The position numbers and the translations under genes were made by a program. DNA of 64,000 nt from Monosporascus cannonballus (Eukaryota; Ascomycota; Sordariomycetes; Xylariales). Shown here in pieces: positions 48,661-60,899 of the stretch (position 1 is the stretch's first letter; every line of letters begins with the position of its first letter). The notes beneath the pieces are model-generated. The model did no database searches, was not told where the DNA came from, and saw nothing but the letters and a program-made list of their open reading frames with translations. The DNA lies in contig QJNS01000145.1 of assembly GCA_004154925.1 (NCBI GenBank), positions 124,001 through 188,000 of the forward strand, in the 5' to 3' direction.

Positions 48661-49540
48661 GGAGTTTCGTAATTAATATATATTATTAAAATTAATAATA
48701 ATAATTTTTGTAAAATTATATGAAAACGTATTAAACGAAACGAAAAAAATATAATTCGTTATCAGGCCTTTTTTTAAAGGTTTTGTTGTTTTTGTGGGTA
48801 GTATTTTAAAAGAAGTTTAATTAATATATTAAACTTTTAATAGATATTTAATTAAAAGCTATAACTGTGGTTTCCATTATTGCGCCATAAATGCAGCCAT
48901 AGCTTTTAAAATGGGATCTTAATTACGATAAACCAAATAATTACGAAAATGTTATCGTAATTTATTCTTATAATTGGATTTTTTTAATATAAGAAATTTA
49001 ATAATAACATCGATTATAATTAAATAATATAATTATTTTACAATTAGTAATAGTTATAATTTTCCATATGGCTTATGTCGTCTAGTTTTCGTTCTGGCGC
49101 AAATGTCGTATTATTATAATATTTTCTTATTATTAATTTTATTTTAAAAAAGGAATATATATGTTAAAGCCGTTTTAACGTTTTGTAAATCCCTGAATAT
49201 TTATATAACTAATATTTATATACATTTTGTATTATATTTTTTTGATATTCTTTTATAATTTATATTTTATAGTGTTTTTTGGTTTTTTAAAGAACGGTAC
49301 TATATCAATAGATTTTCTAGTATATATCAAAATGTATTATTCGAATTATCGTAATTTGTTATGAGCGTAAATATTTTTTTATCGTAATATCGAAAATTAT
49401 ATGGCTAATTTTAACTAATTTTTTTCGAAGTTTAATCACCTATTTAAAGCGTTTGGTTTATTTTTTTAAACCTTTTTTGTAAATAATAATAAAGTCGAAG
49501 TTTGCCAATTTGTTTGCGTAATAAAATTTTTGTTCGGTAA
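48661..49540 (-). other. Right part of copy E near the junction, decayed pol
   Basis: This should hold the end of RNase H and the start of integrase of copy E. A GC-richer patch at 48,855-48,915 is flanked by AAAGCTAT and ATAGCTTT, an inverted repeat. The exact junction with the nested block could not be placed and lies between about 48.4 and 48.9 kb. Confidence 0.35.
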
Positions 49541-49549
49541 GTTCTTTAG

Positions 49550-49810
49550 TCGTAATAAATTAGATAAGATTTTGATAATCCGTATAAACTTTAATTTGGT
49601 ACAAATTTCTCTTTAGGAAATGCCTAAATTCTCGAAACGCTGTAATAATGGCTATAAATTCCTTATTTGAAATACTGTCATTAAATTCCGTTTTTCTAAA
49701 TTTGTACGAAATAATTATAATAACATATAATTTGCCTTAATTATTCCGTTATCCGATTATTACGTTTAACGCGTAATCCGAAATATCGATTTCTAACTTA
49801 ACGGGGCGGT
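49550..49810 (-). pseudogene. RNase H remnant of copy E
   Basis: The minus-strand frame reads EIDISDYALNVII (family: E-T-D-A-S-D-x-A-L-G-A-V-L), GKLYVIIIISYKFRKTEFND, SISNKEFIAIITAFREFRHF and YQIKVYTDYQNLI (family: V-x-T-D-H-x-N-L). This is the gypsy RNase H with its D...E...D layout largely visible and very few stops. Confidence 0.85.
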
Positions 49811-49989
49811 TTAGATTATATATTATTAGTATTAATTTGTTAGTAATAATATCTTCAATATCTTATATTTTTTTTAATTTCCGACGTTTAATTGAACTTT
49901 TTTTTTAAGGTTCGTTAAAGATATGGTTATTTTGCTAAAGTTTCGAATAAATTTTCTGTAGTAATTACCGAATCCAAAGAATATTTGTA

Positions 49990-50700
49990 CTTTTTTAACG
50001 GCTATTAGCGTTTGTTATTTTGTAATTATAACGATGGTCTTGGAGTTTATTTTGATATATCCTAAGGTAATAATGTATCTTAAATATTCCATTTTTTGTA
50101 CGTAAAACTGATTTCTTCAGCGTTAATAAATAACGTTACGTTTTATAAAATTTAAAGAATTTTATAAATTAATTTTGTATATGCTTTTTCTGTTTCTAAA
50201 AATATAAGAATGTTGTCGAGGTAGAATACGACGAAAATATCGAGGTATTTTCGTAATATATAATTAATTATCCATTTAAAAGTTATAAATACGTTTTTAA
50301 ATTTTATTAATATAATGAAATACTTAAATAATCGGTATTTTATCTTAAAGGCCGTTTTTTGTTTATATCTTTTTTTAATTTTAATAAAGTTATATTAATT
50401 TTGAAAAATAAGTATAATAAAGTATTTGGTTATATAAAATAAGTTTTTTATTTCTGCGATCAAGGGTAATGGTATACGATTATTATTAATAATAATGTTT
50501 AGTTGTCGATAATTAAATATAAGTCGCAATTTTATATTTTTCTTATATACGAAAAATATAAGATATTTTACTGGTAATTGCGAAAGTCGAAATTATTTTT
50601 TATAACCGATTTTTTAAATATTTCTTAAAAGTACGTAATTCGTTTTCGTTAAGCTTGTAAATACGGTAAAACTTCGTTAAACACTTTTTTAAGAATTATT
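49990..50700 (-). pseudogene. Reverse transcriptase remnant of copy E
   Basis: The minus-strand frame reads ILRKYLDIFVVFYLDNILIF with YLDN at 50,212-50,223, then LETEKAYTKLIYKIL. The family has L-R-x-Y-L-D-x-F-V-V-x-Y-L-D-D-I-L-I-(F/Y)-S. The second catalytic Asp is Asn. Upstream parts (to about 50.7 kb) are more damaged. Confidence 0.87.
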
Positions 50701-53557
50701 TTATGATTTTATTCGTTATATTTTGGTAATTTCGTATTAAGTTTTCTTTTCAAAAAGTTTTTCGGATTTATGGTATTATGGTAACATATTAATTAAATCT
50801 TTTCACTTTTGGGGCTGTTATTTTAAGTCGTTATTTAGTTGCTTTAATTTAGTTTTATTGATTATAACGATTCGTCATAATTTTCTTTAATACTTATTCT
50901 TTTCATATATTTTATCCTTTTGGATAACATGGTTTTTGTCGTATTCTTATGCTTATATTTATCGTTATCTCCGATCAAATATTAAGATCTTAATTCTTTT
51001 TTTTATCCGTTAATAAGATATAAAGAAAACCTTGTTTAGTTAGTTTTTTTATTAATTAAGATTCCGTACTGGCGCATTTATAATAATCTGAAAATTATAT
51101 CCTAATTCTTAAATAAAATAATATCGAAATTAATTATTTGGTATTATTTTTAAATAGAAACCTTAAATTTATTAATTTCCCATATAATTTTTCCGTTATT
51201 ATAAGCGAACTTTTGACCTTCGGCGTTTGTTATAATGTAAGGTTTTAATTTATATCTTTATAGTAATTTAAATTTATTAATTATATATGGTGCAATATAA
51301 TTTCCGCCTATGGTTCCGCAATTTATTATTGCGGTATACCAATACGTTTCGATTCCTATATCTAAGGTAATAAGGTTATTAACGGCTTTTATCGTCCCAT
51401 TTAAAGCCTTATTTAGGAGTTTTTTTTAATTTTTCTAAGTTTCGTTAGTTTATGGCTTTTTTATCGGTAATTCTTTTTTAATTTCTTTTCGAATTTATCG
51501 AGGTTTATGTGTATTTCGATATTTAGCGCGTTAAGTTGTTATATTTATTGTTATTGCCGGCGTATTAGTTTTTCGAATTATATCAGTTATTTTCAATTTT
51601 ATTTTAATATTTTTTCTTATTAAATAAATTATTTTTTATGGTTTCGATTATATTTTATTATACGTTATATTAATTGTTGTTTTAAAATTCGTTTGTAAAT
51701 TAACGTATTTTTTCCTTAGTAGCTTTTTTTTCGTCAAAATGTATAATACATAATAACTGAAAATAAGAATTTATAATAATATTTAGTAACGTTTTTCTAT
51801 TATATACTGGATTAATTCTTTTTCCATTTAAATAATTGTATTATTAGTAATAAAAAACGGTTTTTTTTTGTAATTATTGTTTTTTTTTTCGAATTAACCT
51901 TTTATTTCGGCCAATTATTTAATATTTCTTGGGGTTATGGATTAAAGGTATTAATATTATTATTTATCGTTTTTGTTATTCCCAGTATAATTTGGAAAAT
52001 CGGAAATCTTATAATATATACGGGTAATTCGTTTATAAATATATTATTTCCAATTTTCGTAATCGAGATATTTTTGTTATCGACAATATATAACATATAT
52101 TTTGTCGTACCGATAAGGGATTTTGGGATAATATTCTTTTATTTAATCCTAGTTTTCGCGTAATTATTCTTATAATGTTTTTTATTTTATTCGCGATATT
52201 TATTAAGTTATTTTTTTGGTTTTTAACTTTTTTCATAAATTTTTTATTATGGTAGCCCTTATAATATTTTTCCTTAAAAGGGATTTAATATATGTTTAGG
52301 CCGATTTATGTTAATAAATTTGCTTTTATTTTTCTAATTGTTTTCAGATTATTTCCTATATACAGGTTTTTTGTTACTTTAACGGGGCTTTTTAAGTATT
52401 TTACATTATGGTATTTTATGTCCTATTTTATTTTAATTAAAGCATTTAGTTTCGCGTTAATTTTTCTTATAAGTAATTTTTAATTTTATAGGTTCTGGTT
52501 TTATGCAGTAAAAAGTGTTATTATGTTAAAAAATGTTAATCTTAATCGTATATCGGAATTTGTTATTATTTTTTTAGTGCCCCTAATGCGTTAGGCGTAT
52601 TGTTAATGGTCGATCTTAATTATTGTAACAATATAATTCGACAAATAATTAGGCCGCTTTAACTTAAAAATCTTTTCTTATATTTTTTTAGGCCGTCGAA
52701 AAATTAATTAATAATATTTTAATGCTTAATATAAATTAAATATTAGTTGCGTTTACGTCATACCGCAATTTAATATTAATTTTCTAATCGTAATTATTAA
52801 ATTTATATTTTGGTTTTTAACCTTTCATTTAATATTTTAAAAATCTTTATTAATATTTATTTAAGTTATTCGTAATTGTTCAGTATTTATATTATTTTCG
52901 ACTTTTATTTTTTAATTAATAAAGTAATATATTTTTTACAACGGGTTCGACTTTAGTAATTATATTTGCGATAAGTTATTTAATTACGAATTTTATTCGT
53001 ATAATTAACGGAATAAATAAAATGAGAAAATATTCGCAATATTTTTAATATTAAATTAAAAATAATTATAATTTGGTAAAGGTTTTATCGAAAAGTTTTG
53101 GCTTAGGAAATTTAAAAACTGTTTTTGATTTTTTGGTGAAATTTAGCTAAATAATTTAGTTTGTTTGAAAAGGTTTTTTAATTTGGAAGGTTTTTTTTCC
53201 TTAAATTTCTTATTAGCCGTTTCAAAGATGTAGTAAAATCATTATTATTTTTTAAAGCTTAATAACACGTTTATTTACAGCATTTAGGCGTCGGAAAACC
53301 TTTTCGCGAAAAAGTTCAAAATTGTTTTTTTCGGATTTTATTTTAATATTTGAGTTATTAAGGACTTAGTAAATTAGCGATTCGAACTATTTAATTCTAA
53401 ATATAATATCGGCAATATTGTTTAAATTTAACGATATTATTAAATACAAATTTATAATGTATAACGATTAAAACTTTTAATTAATTATTTAATTTTAATT
53501 ATATAAATTTATACTAATAATAATATTAAAAGAAATTAAATAATAAATAAAATATTA
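50700..53557 (-). other. Copy E gag/protease region, decayed
   Basis: Long AT-rich stretch between RT and the 5' LTR. By position it held gag and protease. Short open stretches (52,033-52,236 minus; 52,292-52,483 plus) are not recognised. The minus-strand one is Lys/Arg/Ile-rich and could be a piece of Gag or protease. Confidence 0.45.
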
Positions 53558-53854
53558 TATTACATTTCGTAATATTAAATATATTTTAAATAATTAATTA
53601 TTATTATAAATTGAAATTATTTAAACTATAAAAATAATAAATATATATATTTTTATTTTGGTTTAAGGTCTTTAAACGGCTTAAACCCTTAAGCCCATTA
53701 AACCTTTTTACCTTTTTTGCCGGCTTAAAAGGTTTAAGGTGTTTGGTACCTTAAAACCTTTAAGCTAATTACGTAATATTTTGGCAGGGTCGGGTTTTGT
53801 TTTCTTTGCAGGCCCGACCCTCCGTAAAAAGGCTAAGACCGTTAGATTATAATA
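53558..53854 (-). repeat. Family E LTR, 5' LTR of copy E
   Basis: 297 bp, aligning with 29,412-29,707. It begins at the high-coordinate end (minus strand TATTATAATCTAACGG). It keeps GC-richer blocks such as GCAGGCCCGACCCTCCG. Confidence 0.85.
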
Positions 53855-54960
53855 TAATAGTTATTACGTAAAGTTATATAATTTAATTACCACCAGTAAA
53901 CATATAAAACGGAATCACCCCCGGAAATATAGGTGGGGCATATGCGGATACCGATTCGGCGTTCTCGGAAAAAAAATTCGAATAAGCCAAAGAGAAACAT
54001 AAAGCTAAATGCGGCATAGTTAGTTCGCAAAGTAAACGAATATAATGCCTATATAAGTAACGATTGGGAATTATTTTATTAACTATTTTATCTTGATAGG
54101 TATTAAATATCCTAGCATAAAATATGTATAATTATTATACTTAAAATTATCGGACTATGCTTAGACTTAGGACGGAGGTTTATAATTAAGAAACGGAATT
54201 AAGAAATAGAACGATAAAAAGGTCTGTAAGTTAGGCCTAAACGGTTCTGTATTAGGAACCTTAATTACGTTAGGTTAGTAAAGTTGGTTTTTGCGTAATA
54301 TTACGGTCGTAATAAAGTTATGCTGGTATTTTTCTTATTTTGCGATATGGTATATCGGATATAATAAATGGACGAGTTTGGTTGTAGTTATCGGATTTAT
54401 TTAGAAAAAAGGGATTACTTAAATTTTGATATTTTTGCAGCTAATCCATAAGTTATTAATTTTTTCCGAACCGATAGCTTTTTTCTTATTTAACGAATTT
54501 ATCCACTTATAGGAAAAGGTAAATTGAATTTTATCTTCCCTAGTATTAAGGATAAGAAAGAATGGGGAAACTGGGAATAACTGGCCGGCTTTCGTTTACG
54601 GAATAAAGCCGGGCAAATGTAAATTATTATTAGGAATAAGTTTTGGCTGGTATTATGATTACGTATTTAATTTGTAACTTTAACCGAATAGGATTAATCC
54701 TTAATTTTTTATATTTTATTACGTTTATTTAAACGAAATAATTAATTTCGATTAATTAAATCTTGTGCTGAAAAGAAAAGGAAAAATTAACTTTTGTAAC
54801 GTTTTGCTTATATTAATTTTGCGGACGATTTCCAGAGATTTGCGGATATTTATTATGTTTTGGCAAGATATGGCCTTTTTATATAATCATAACAAAAACA
54901 ACCAAAAACTTAAATGGGTTAGGTTACGTAATAAATTACCAACTTATTAGTAATAAGCCG
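53855..54960. other. Intermediate-composition region, possible decayed unique sequence
   Basis: Noticeably less AT-rich than the retroelements on both sides (for example GGAATCACCCCCGG, GATTCGGCGTTCTCGG). Frames contain several stops. The largest open stretch is 54,765-54,950 on the plus strand (MLKRKGKINFCNVLLILILR... RDLRIFIMFWQDMAFLY), 61 codons, not recognised. Plus-strand patches such as EWGNWE and AGFRLRNKAG near 54,570-54,620 look protein-like. If copy E really spans 29.4-53.9 kb, this was once adjacent to the HET island. Confidence 0.35.
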
Positions 54961-57689
54961 AATTATGTATTTATTAATAATACCCCAGTAATTTAAATCA
55001 TTGATTATTTAATAATAAATTAATAAATTAAAATTAATTTCTTTATATATTATTTTTTCTTATTTTATTAAACATAAGAAAATTCTTATATTAACGTTTA
55101 ATAGCGATATTGTTATTATAATATAATTTAAAATACATATTAAAAACTATAAAAAGCGTATTAAAGATTTTTTTTTATTAAAACATAATATTTTTCAATA
55201 TAAATAAATATTTTAAATTACAACTTCATAAATTATTAAATTTATAATTAAATAATAAATTAATATTTGAAATAAAATTATATTATTCTATGATAAGAAT
55301 TATAATAATAATAAACTTAATTTTATTTCGAAATATATAAATATAATTTGGATTTTTATTATTGAGATAAAATATTTATGTAATACATATAATTCATATA
55401 CAATTAATGAGTAATAAAAATGTAAATAGGCTATGTTTTTACTTTAAATTGGTTTAAATAAATATAAATTAAATGTTATGAAAAATAAAAATATATATCA
55501 TAAATATTGTATAAAAGTTTAATTATAAAACTTTATTGTAATAATCTATCGAAATAATAAAATGGATTTATTATTTTGCATTATATAACGTTAAAATTTA
55601 TATTTTTGAAACCGGTTTTATATCAAAATATAAATTAAATTAAATATTATAACTAGGGTAAAATATAATAGTAATGCAATATTTATAAAAGGTTTCGATA
55701 ATACAACATAATATGATCAAAATAAAGGGAATATTAAATTAATTTAAAATTTAAAGGTAATATAAAGTAATTCGATATAAGATTTAATATAAAATATAAA
55801 AATAAAAATATTAATAAAAGGGTTTCAAAAAATAAGAGAATGTATTGAAAATAAAATTCAAAATTCGTAAAATAAACAAAATATAATTACCTGAAAATTT
55901 TAAATTAATATAACACCGTATACGTTATAAACGATAAAAAATAAAAATGTTATATATGTAATAAATAAAAGCAATGTACTTATAAAAAATTATAGATAAA
56001 TAATTTTGATTATATAAAATAAATTTCAAATTTAAAATATGTAAATATATTCTTATTTTCGAATTATTATTTTAAAACGCGAAATTAAGAAATAAATATA
56101 TGTTTTAAATTAATAAAACAAATATTAATACAAGGTTTAGATTAAATAATTAAAATATGTATTAATATATAAAAACGTAATAAAATATAGGGTAAAATGT
56201 ATTATTTAACATCTATTACGGCTTTATGTTATTACTATTATTTATTTTAAATTCCTTTAAATAAACCTTTTAAAAATAACCGATAATTAACTTAAAACCT
56301 TTTTTAAAAAATATAAAATATTATTTTGATATTCTTTTATATAATCGTAAATTATATAAGAAAATAATATATCAAATCCGAATAAAAATTACAAAATTTT
56401 AAAAAGTAATTAATATATATTAAATTAACATACGTAAAGAAAATATAATACTTATACGTTAATTAATGTGAAAGTAATTGATATTTTCTTAAAAAAAACC
56501 AATAAACTAGAAAAATTTAAAGAAAGTAAATATATTTTAAAATAGTTATAATACAACGATAAAAATAATGAAGACATTTTTTATTCTAAATATAAATATT
56601 AAGACATATTAATACAGCGTATTAAATAATTATAGAAATTTAAATAAAAGAAGTATAGCATTATACTATATTAATAAATTTAAAATTTGGAGAAAATATA
56701 AATTATAATGTCATATTATTATAAATACAAAAACTTAAAATTTAACTTATAAAAACAGAGATTTCAAAAACGATATTATTTCTTTCGAAATATTTATATA
56801 TAACCAATAATACAAAATAAAATTTAAATTTATTTTGTTCGTAAGTTACGATATAATTTCGAAATAAATATAAATATATTAATATTAAATTTTAATTAAT
56901 AATGAAATAATTAAATAAAGGTAATTGTATAAGTTATACATTAATATTAAATAAAAAGAACATTAATATTTTATTAAAGATAAAAATACATATATATATA
57001 TATAAATACAATAAATATTTTATTTTTGATTAAAACAAAACATAGATAATTAAATATTAAAGAAATATAAAAGCTTATAATTACTATTAAATTACATTAT
57101 AGGCGACTATATAATAATTTATAATAGTTATTCGAAAACTTAAAACCCCAGTTAATTTATTGTTATAATATTATAAATTAAAATAACATATTATAAACTA
57201 ATTTTATACGAATTTTCTAATATATAATAACTAAGATTATAAAATAAATTTTAAATAAAAGATTTGCTTATAATTCTTTTACATTATTTATAATTTTAAC
57301 GAAAACGAATTAATTATTTTTAAAAACTATTTGAAAAATTAGTTATTAAAAATAAGCATAATTTTTAAATTTATTTATAAAATGCTTTATATTATTTATA
57401 TTTAAAAATGAAACAATACCGATTTACGATTTAATATAATTCACTTAATATTATTATTTGAAATATTATAATAAAAAACTGATTTAAGAATGTTTCATAT
57501 ATTATAATATTATATTTTATAAATATATGTATTTGTACGAAAGGATTTAAGAGATATAAATAAATATTAGTTTTAAACTAAAATATATAAAATTTAAATA
57601 TTTAATTAAATTAACAAAGTCATATTTATCTCCACAATTTTACAATAAGGATAAATTATATATTCAAATAGAAGTTTAACGGTTTTAAT

Positions 57690-57840
57690 ATATATTACCT
57701 AGTAATCATTTGTTTTGAAAGGAAAAAGAAAGATATATATATAATGCGTTTATAAATATTTTCAAATTTTATAAAACATTAAATTATTAATAAATGTAAA
57801 GTTTATTATTTTATACGTTCAAAATAAAATAGCTAAAATA
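57690..57840 (+). pseudogene. RT remnant in the second element 3-family copy
   Basis: The sequence aligns with the element 3 YIDS block but the active-site codons are now unreadable (the stretch reads through TAG and TAA). It is identified only by nucleotide similarity to the better preserved copy. Confidence 0.5.
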
Positions 57841-60550
57841 TATTATTATTTTGAAATATATTAAAGTAAATTTTTAAAAAAATATTAGTAATCATAAAAT
57901 AATCGATATAAATCATAATTATATAAATATAAACGTTTTATATATTTGCTAATTATCAAAACGAACTTTTTTAAAGGTTAATAAAATAATTATATTTTTA
58001 CTTAAGTTTTAGTTAAAAATATTAAATATATATTATAAACGATAAAATGTGTTTAAAAAGGTAAAACTATAATTATTAATAGGTTGAAATACTTTATTAA
58101 ATTAAAAACCGAGATTTTTAATATTTTTTTCAATAAACTAACCGAATAATATTAAAATTAAAGCTATATTTTATTAAATTTATTTTATATACATTAAAAA
58201 CAACCGGATATAAATGCGAGACTTTGAAAAAAGGGTATTTATAATTATTATTATAACTTTTCCAAAGTTTATCGCTGTTATTTAAAAACAATATTTATTA
58301 AAATAAAATTTATACAGATTGCTAAAAGATTGCCGGTTTTATGACGACCAAAAAGTAAACAAAACAATAATTAAAACATATTCAAAAAATAACTAATTTT
58401 AATGTTGTTAATATTGATAAGAAAACTTAAAACACGATTAAACCAATATTTGAAATAAAAAAATAACTTTCGGAAAAGAATTTATTAAAACGAAATATAT
58501 TATTTTTAATATTACTTCAAAAAGGTACTTACATTTATGCCGAATTTTCATAAAACAAAATATATTTTATAACGCCTATAAATATATTAAGAAAAATATG
58601 GAATAAAAATATAATAAAAAGAATATTATAGAAAATGTAAATTCTAATACTTTTCGAATAAATTTAATACGCCATATATATAACCTTTAATTATATAATT
58701 ATTTTAAGATTTACAAAATTTGAAAACAATTTTATTCTATTAATTTCTTAAGATAATAAAAATAATAATTTTAAAATTGTAAAATAAAGAAGGTACAACG
58801 CTAACCACATTACCAAAATATTAACAATTTCAAACTCCAATTAGTATTTGGACACCTTAATCCACCTTATAAGAACAAGCTATGCATATCATTACGAAAG
58901 TTTTAATAATAATAAAACATTTCTAATAAAGTAACAACGTAAAAATATAGGTTTTATAAAACCCTATAATTATTATTAATTATTAAAAGATTATAAAATA
59001 TAATTATCGTAAAATAACTGCTGTATTAACTTTTAAATATTCAATAATAAATATATATTATAAGAATATATTGAAAATTATTAACAAATATACAAAATCC
59101 TTTTATATATACTTTATTCATAAAGATATTAAAATCGAATAAAAATATTTTTTCTAAACCCATATTTTTAATACATGAATATTAATTCATAAAACCTTTT
59201 TAAATAAAAGATTTTCGTTAATTTTAATAAAGCGTTATAACGTAAATCAATTTAAATAATGAATTATATATCATGTTTTAATGTTAAATAAATACATAAA
59301 CAAAATATTTCGTGAAAATGTCAAATATATATTTATAAAATTATACTAATTACATATAAACTACCCAGATTAAAGTATTCTTTCCTAGGTAATTTATTTG
59401 TGATATTATTTAAGATAACAGCAGTAAAATACTTTCAATAAAAATTAAATTTGATTTTAAACATAATATTTACAAAAATATAAAAAATATATTTATTACT
59501 AATAATTTAATATTTACGTCGAAGTAATTAAAACAATAATTATTAAAAGTAAAAATAATATTAAAGTCGAAAGGAATTAAAGAAATTATATAGTAAAAAA
59601 ACTTAAAAACTTAAATTTTCGAAAAAGAGAAAATAATATATTTCGTTGAAAAAGGATTTCAATAAAAAGATCCAATAATACTTTTCAGTTTAAATATATC
59701 GGTCTAAAAAGATCGTTAAAGAATCGTCAAAAATACCTATTTACTAAAACCTTCGCGAAAAAGTAAATATCAATTTATTTTCTATTATTTTGATTTTAAA
59801 TTAGTAATGTAAATGATAAGTTTTTTAAAAATAAAATATGATAAAGGTAAAAAATAAAATTATTTACAGAATACAATTATTTTAAAATTCAAAAAATAAC
59901 CTTATTTAATACTTAATACAGTAAAAAATATTTACAGTCTCATAATATCTAATAGCAAGCAAAAAACCTCATAAATATTTAACGCTTATTGAAAGTTTTT
60001 TTATTAATTATAACGGCGTTAATAATTATATTTTAATAAACGTTTATATTTTTATACACTTAAGCCTTAGTTCGAATATTAATTATATAACAATTCAAAT
60101 TACTAACTATATATAAAAACTAAAATATATAATTAATGAATTTAATATTTTGTATATAATGTTATTATTATTAACGATAAATATAAAATATCTAAATAAA
60201 GAAATTAAAAAAAATCTGTTTAATAATTACTTTTTTAAACATCAGATTTTAATTACGTAATAGTTAATTATGAAAGTAAAAATACTTATTTTGTTATACG
60301 ACGGATTACAATATATATATTTTTTATAACAAAAAACTCTTTATATTTTTTAATAAATAAAATCAATATTAAAACGAATTCAATGAAACGACATAATTCC
60401 AAAACTGTTTTTAAATTTAAATTGTTAAATCGTATCGTAATACGACTTAACGAAAATAACTTTTAAAAATATAATTTAATATAATTAAAAAAAGAAAAAC
60501 ACATGATAAAACAAATTTTAAAAACAAAAATTTTAAAAGGAAAAAAATCG

Positions 60551-60899
60551 TATTACGATTTAACAAAGTACGGCCTTTAAAAAACGGTAATAACAAAAAT
60601 AACAAAAAAAAGTAAAATAAATTAAATTGCGTACTAAATTACAATCTTTTTTTATTGAGTTCATAAACAGAATTTTTAATTTATTAACAATTAATTAATA
60701 ACGCTACGTTAATATATGCGTTTATTATATGCGTAATTTAAATACTATTAATTTATTATATAACTTCGTTATGAAAAATACCTTTAATATTACGAAATAT
60801 AACTAAGTTATTATATTATTTAGATTTCCGCAATATTTCTGCTAATGAAAACCCTTACAACTAAGGTTCAAATAATTAGTTAAACTTTAAGCCGTCACA
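60551..60899 (+). repeat. 3' LTR of the second element 3-family copy
   Basis: Starts TATTACGATT after the purine run AAAAGGAAAAAAA (60,535-60,547) and ends GCCGTCACA. Shared blocks with 25,265-25,636 include ATATTACGAAxxATAAC and the terminal ACAACTAAGGTTCAA...TTAGTTAAAC. Because its 5' partner is missing it could also be a solo LTR. Confidence 0.7.

Larger units (their letters stand above)
29412..53854 (-). mobile_element. Family E chromovirus copy E, split by a large nested block
   Basis: LTRs of 296 and 297 bp in minus orientation mark both ends. The polypyrimidine run CTCCTTTTTCCT immediately right of the low-coordinate LTR is the minus-strand polypurine tract, showing that this is the 3' LTR. 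RT (about 50.2 kb) and RNase H (about 49.55-49.8 kb) on the minus strand lie next to the right LTR, the chromodomain (about 30.35 kb) next to the left LTR. The order LTR-RT-RNaseH-...-chromodomain-LTR is that of one element, interrupted between about 31.3 and 48.6 kb. The outer flanks TAACG and TAATA differ by two transitions and could be a decayed target duplication. Alternatively these are two separate, partly deleted copies. Confidence 0.6.
54961..60899 (+). mobile_element. Second copy of the element 3 family, 5' end not identified
   Basis: An RT block at about 57,690-57,830 matches element 3 at 21,574-21,700, including an identical 20-base string after the active site. A block at 59,945-60,030 matches 24,590-24,700. 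The terminal 349 bp (60,551-60,899) match the element 3 LTR and are preceded by the same kind of purine tract. An intact copy would start near 54.2 kb, but the sequence there does not match the 5' LTR, so the 5' end is deleted or replaced. It is extremely AT-rich, with no frame of note. Confidence 0.6.
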
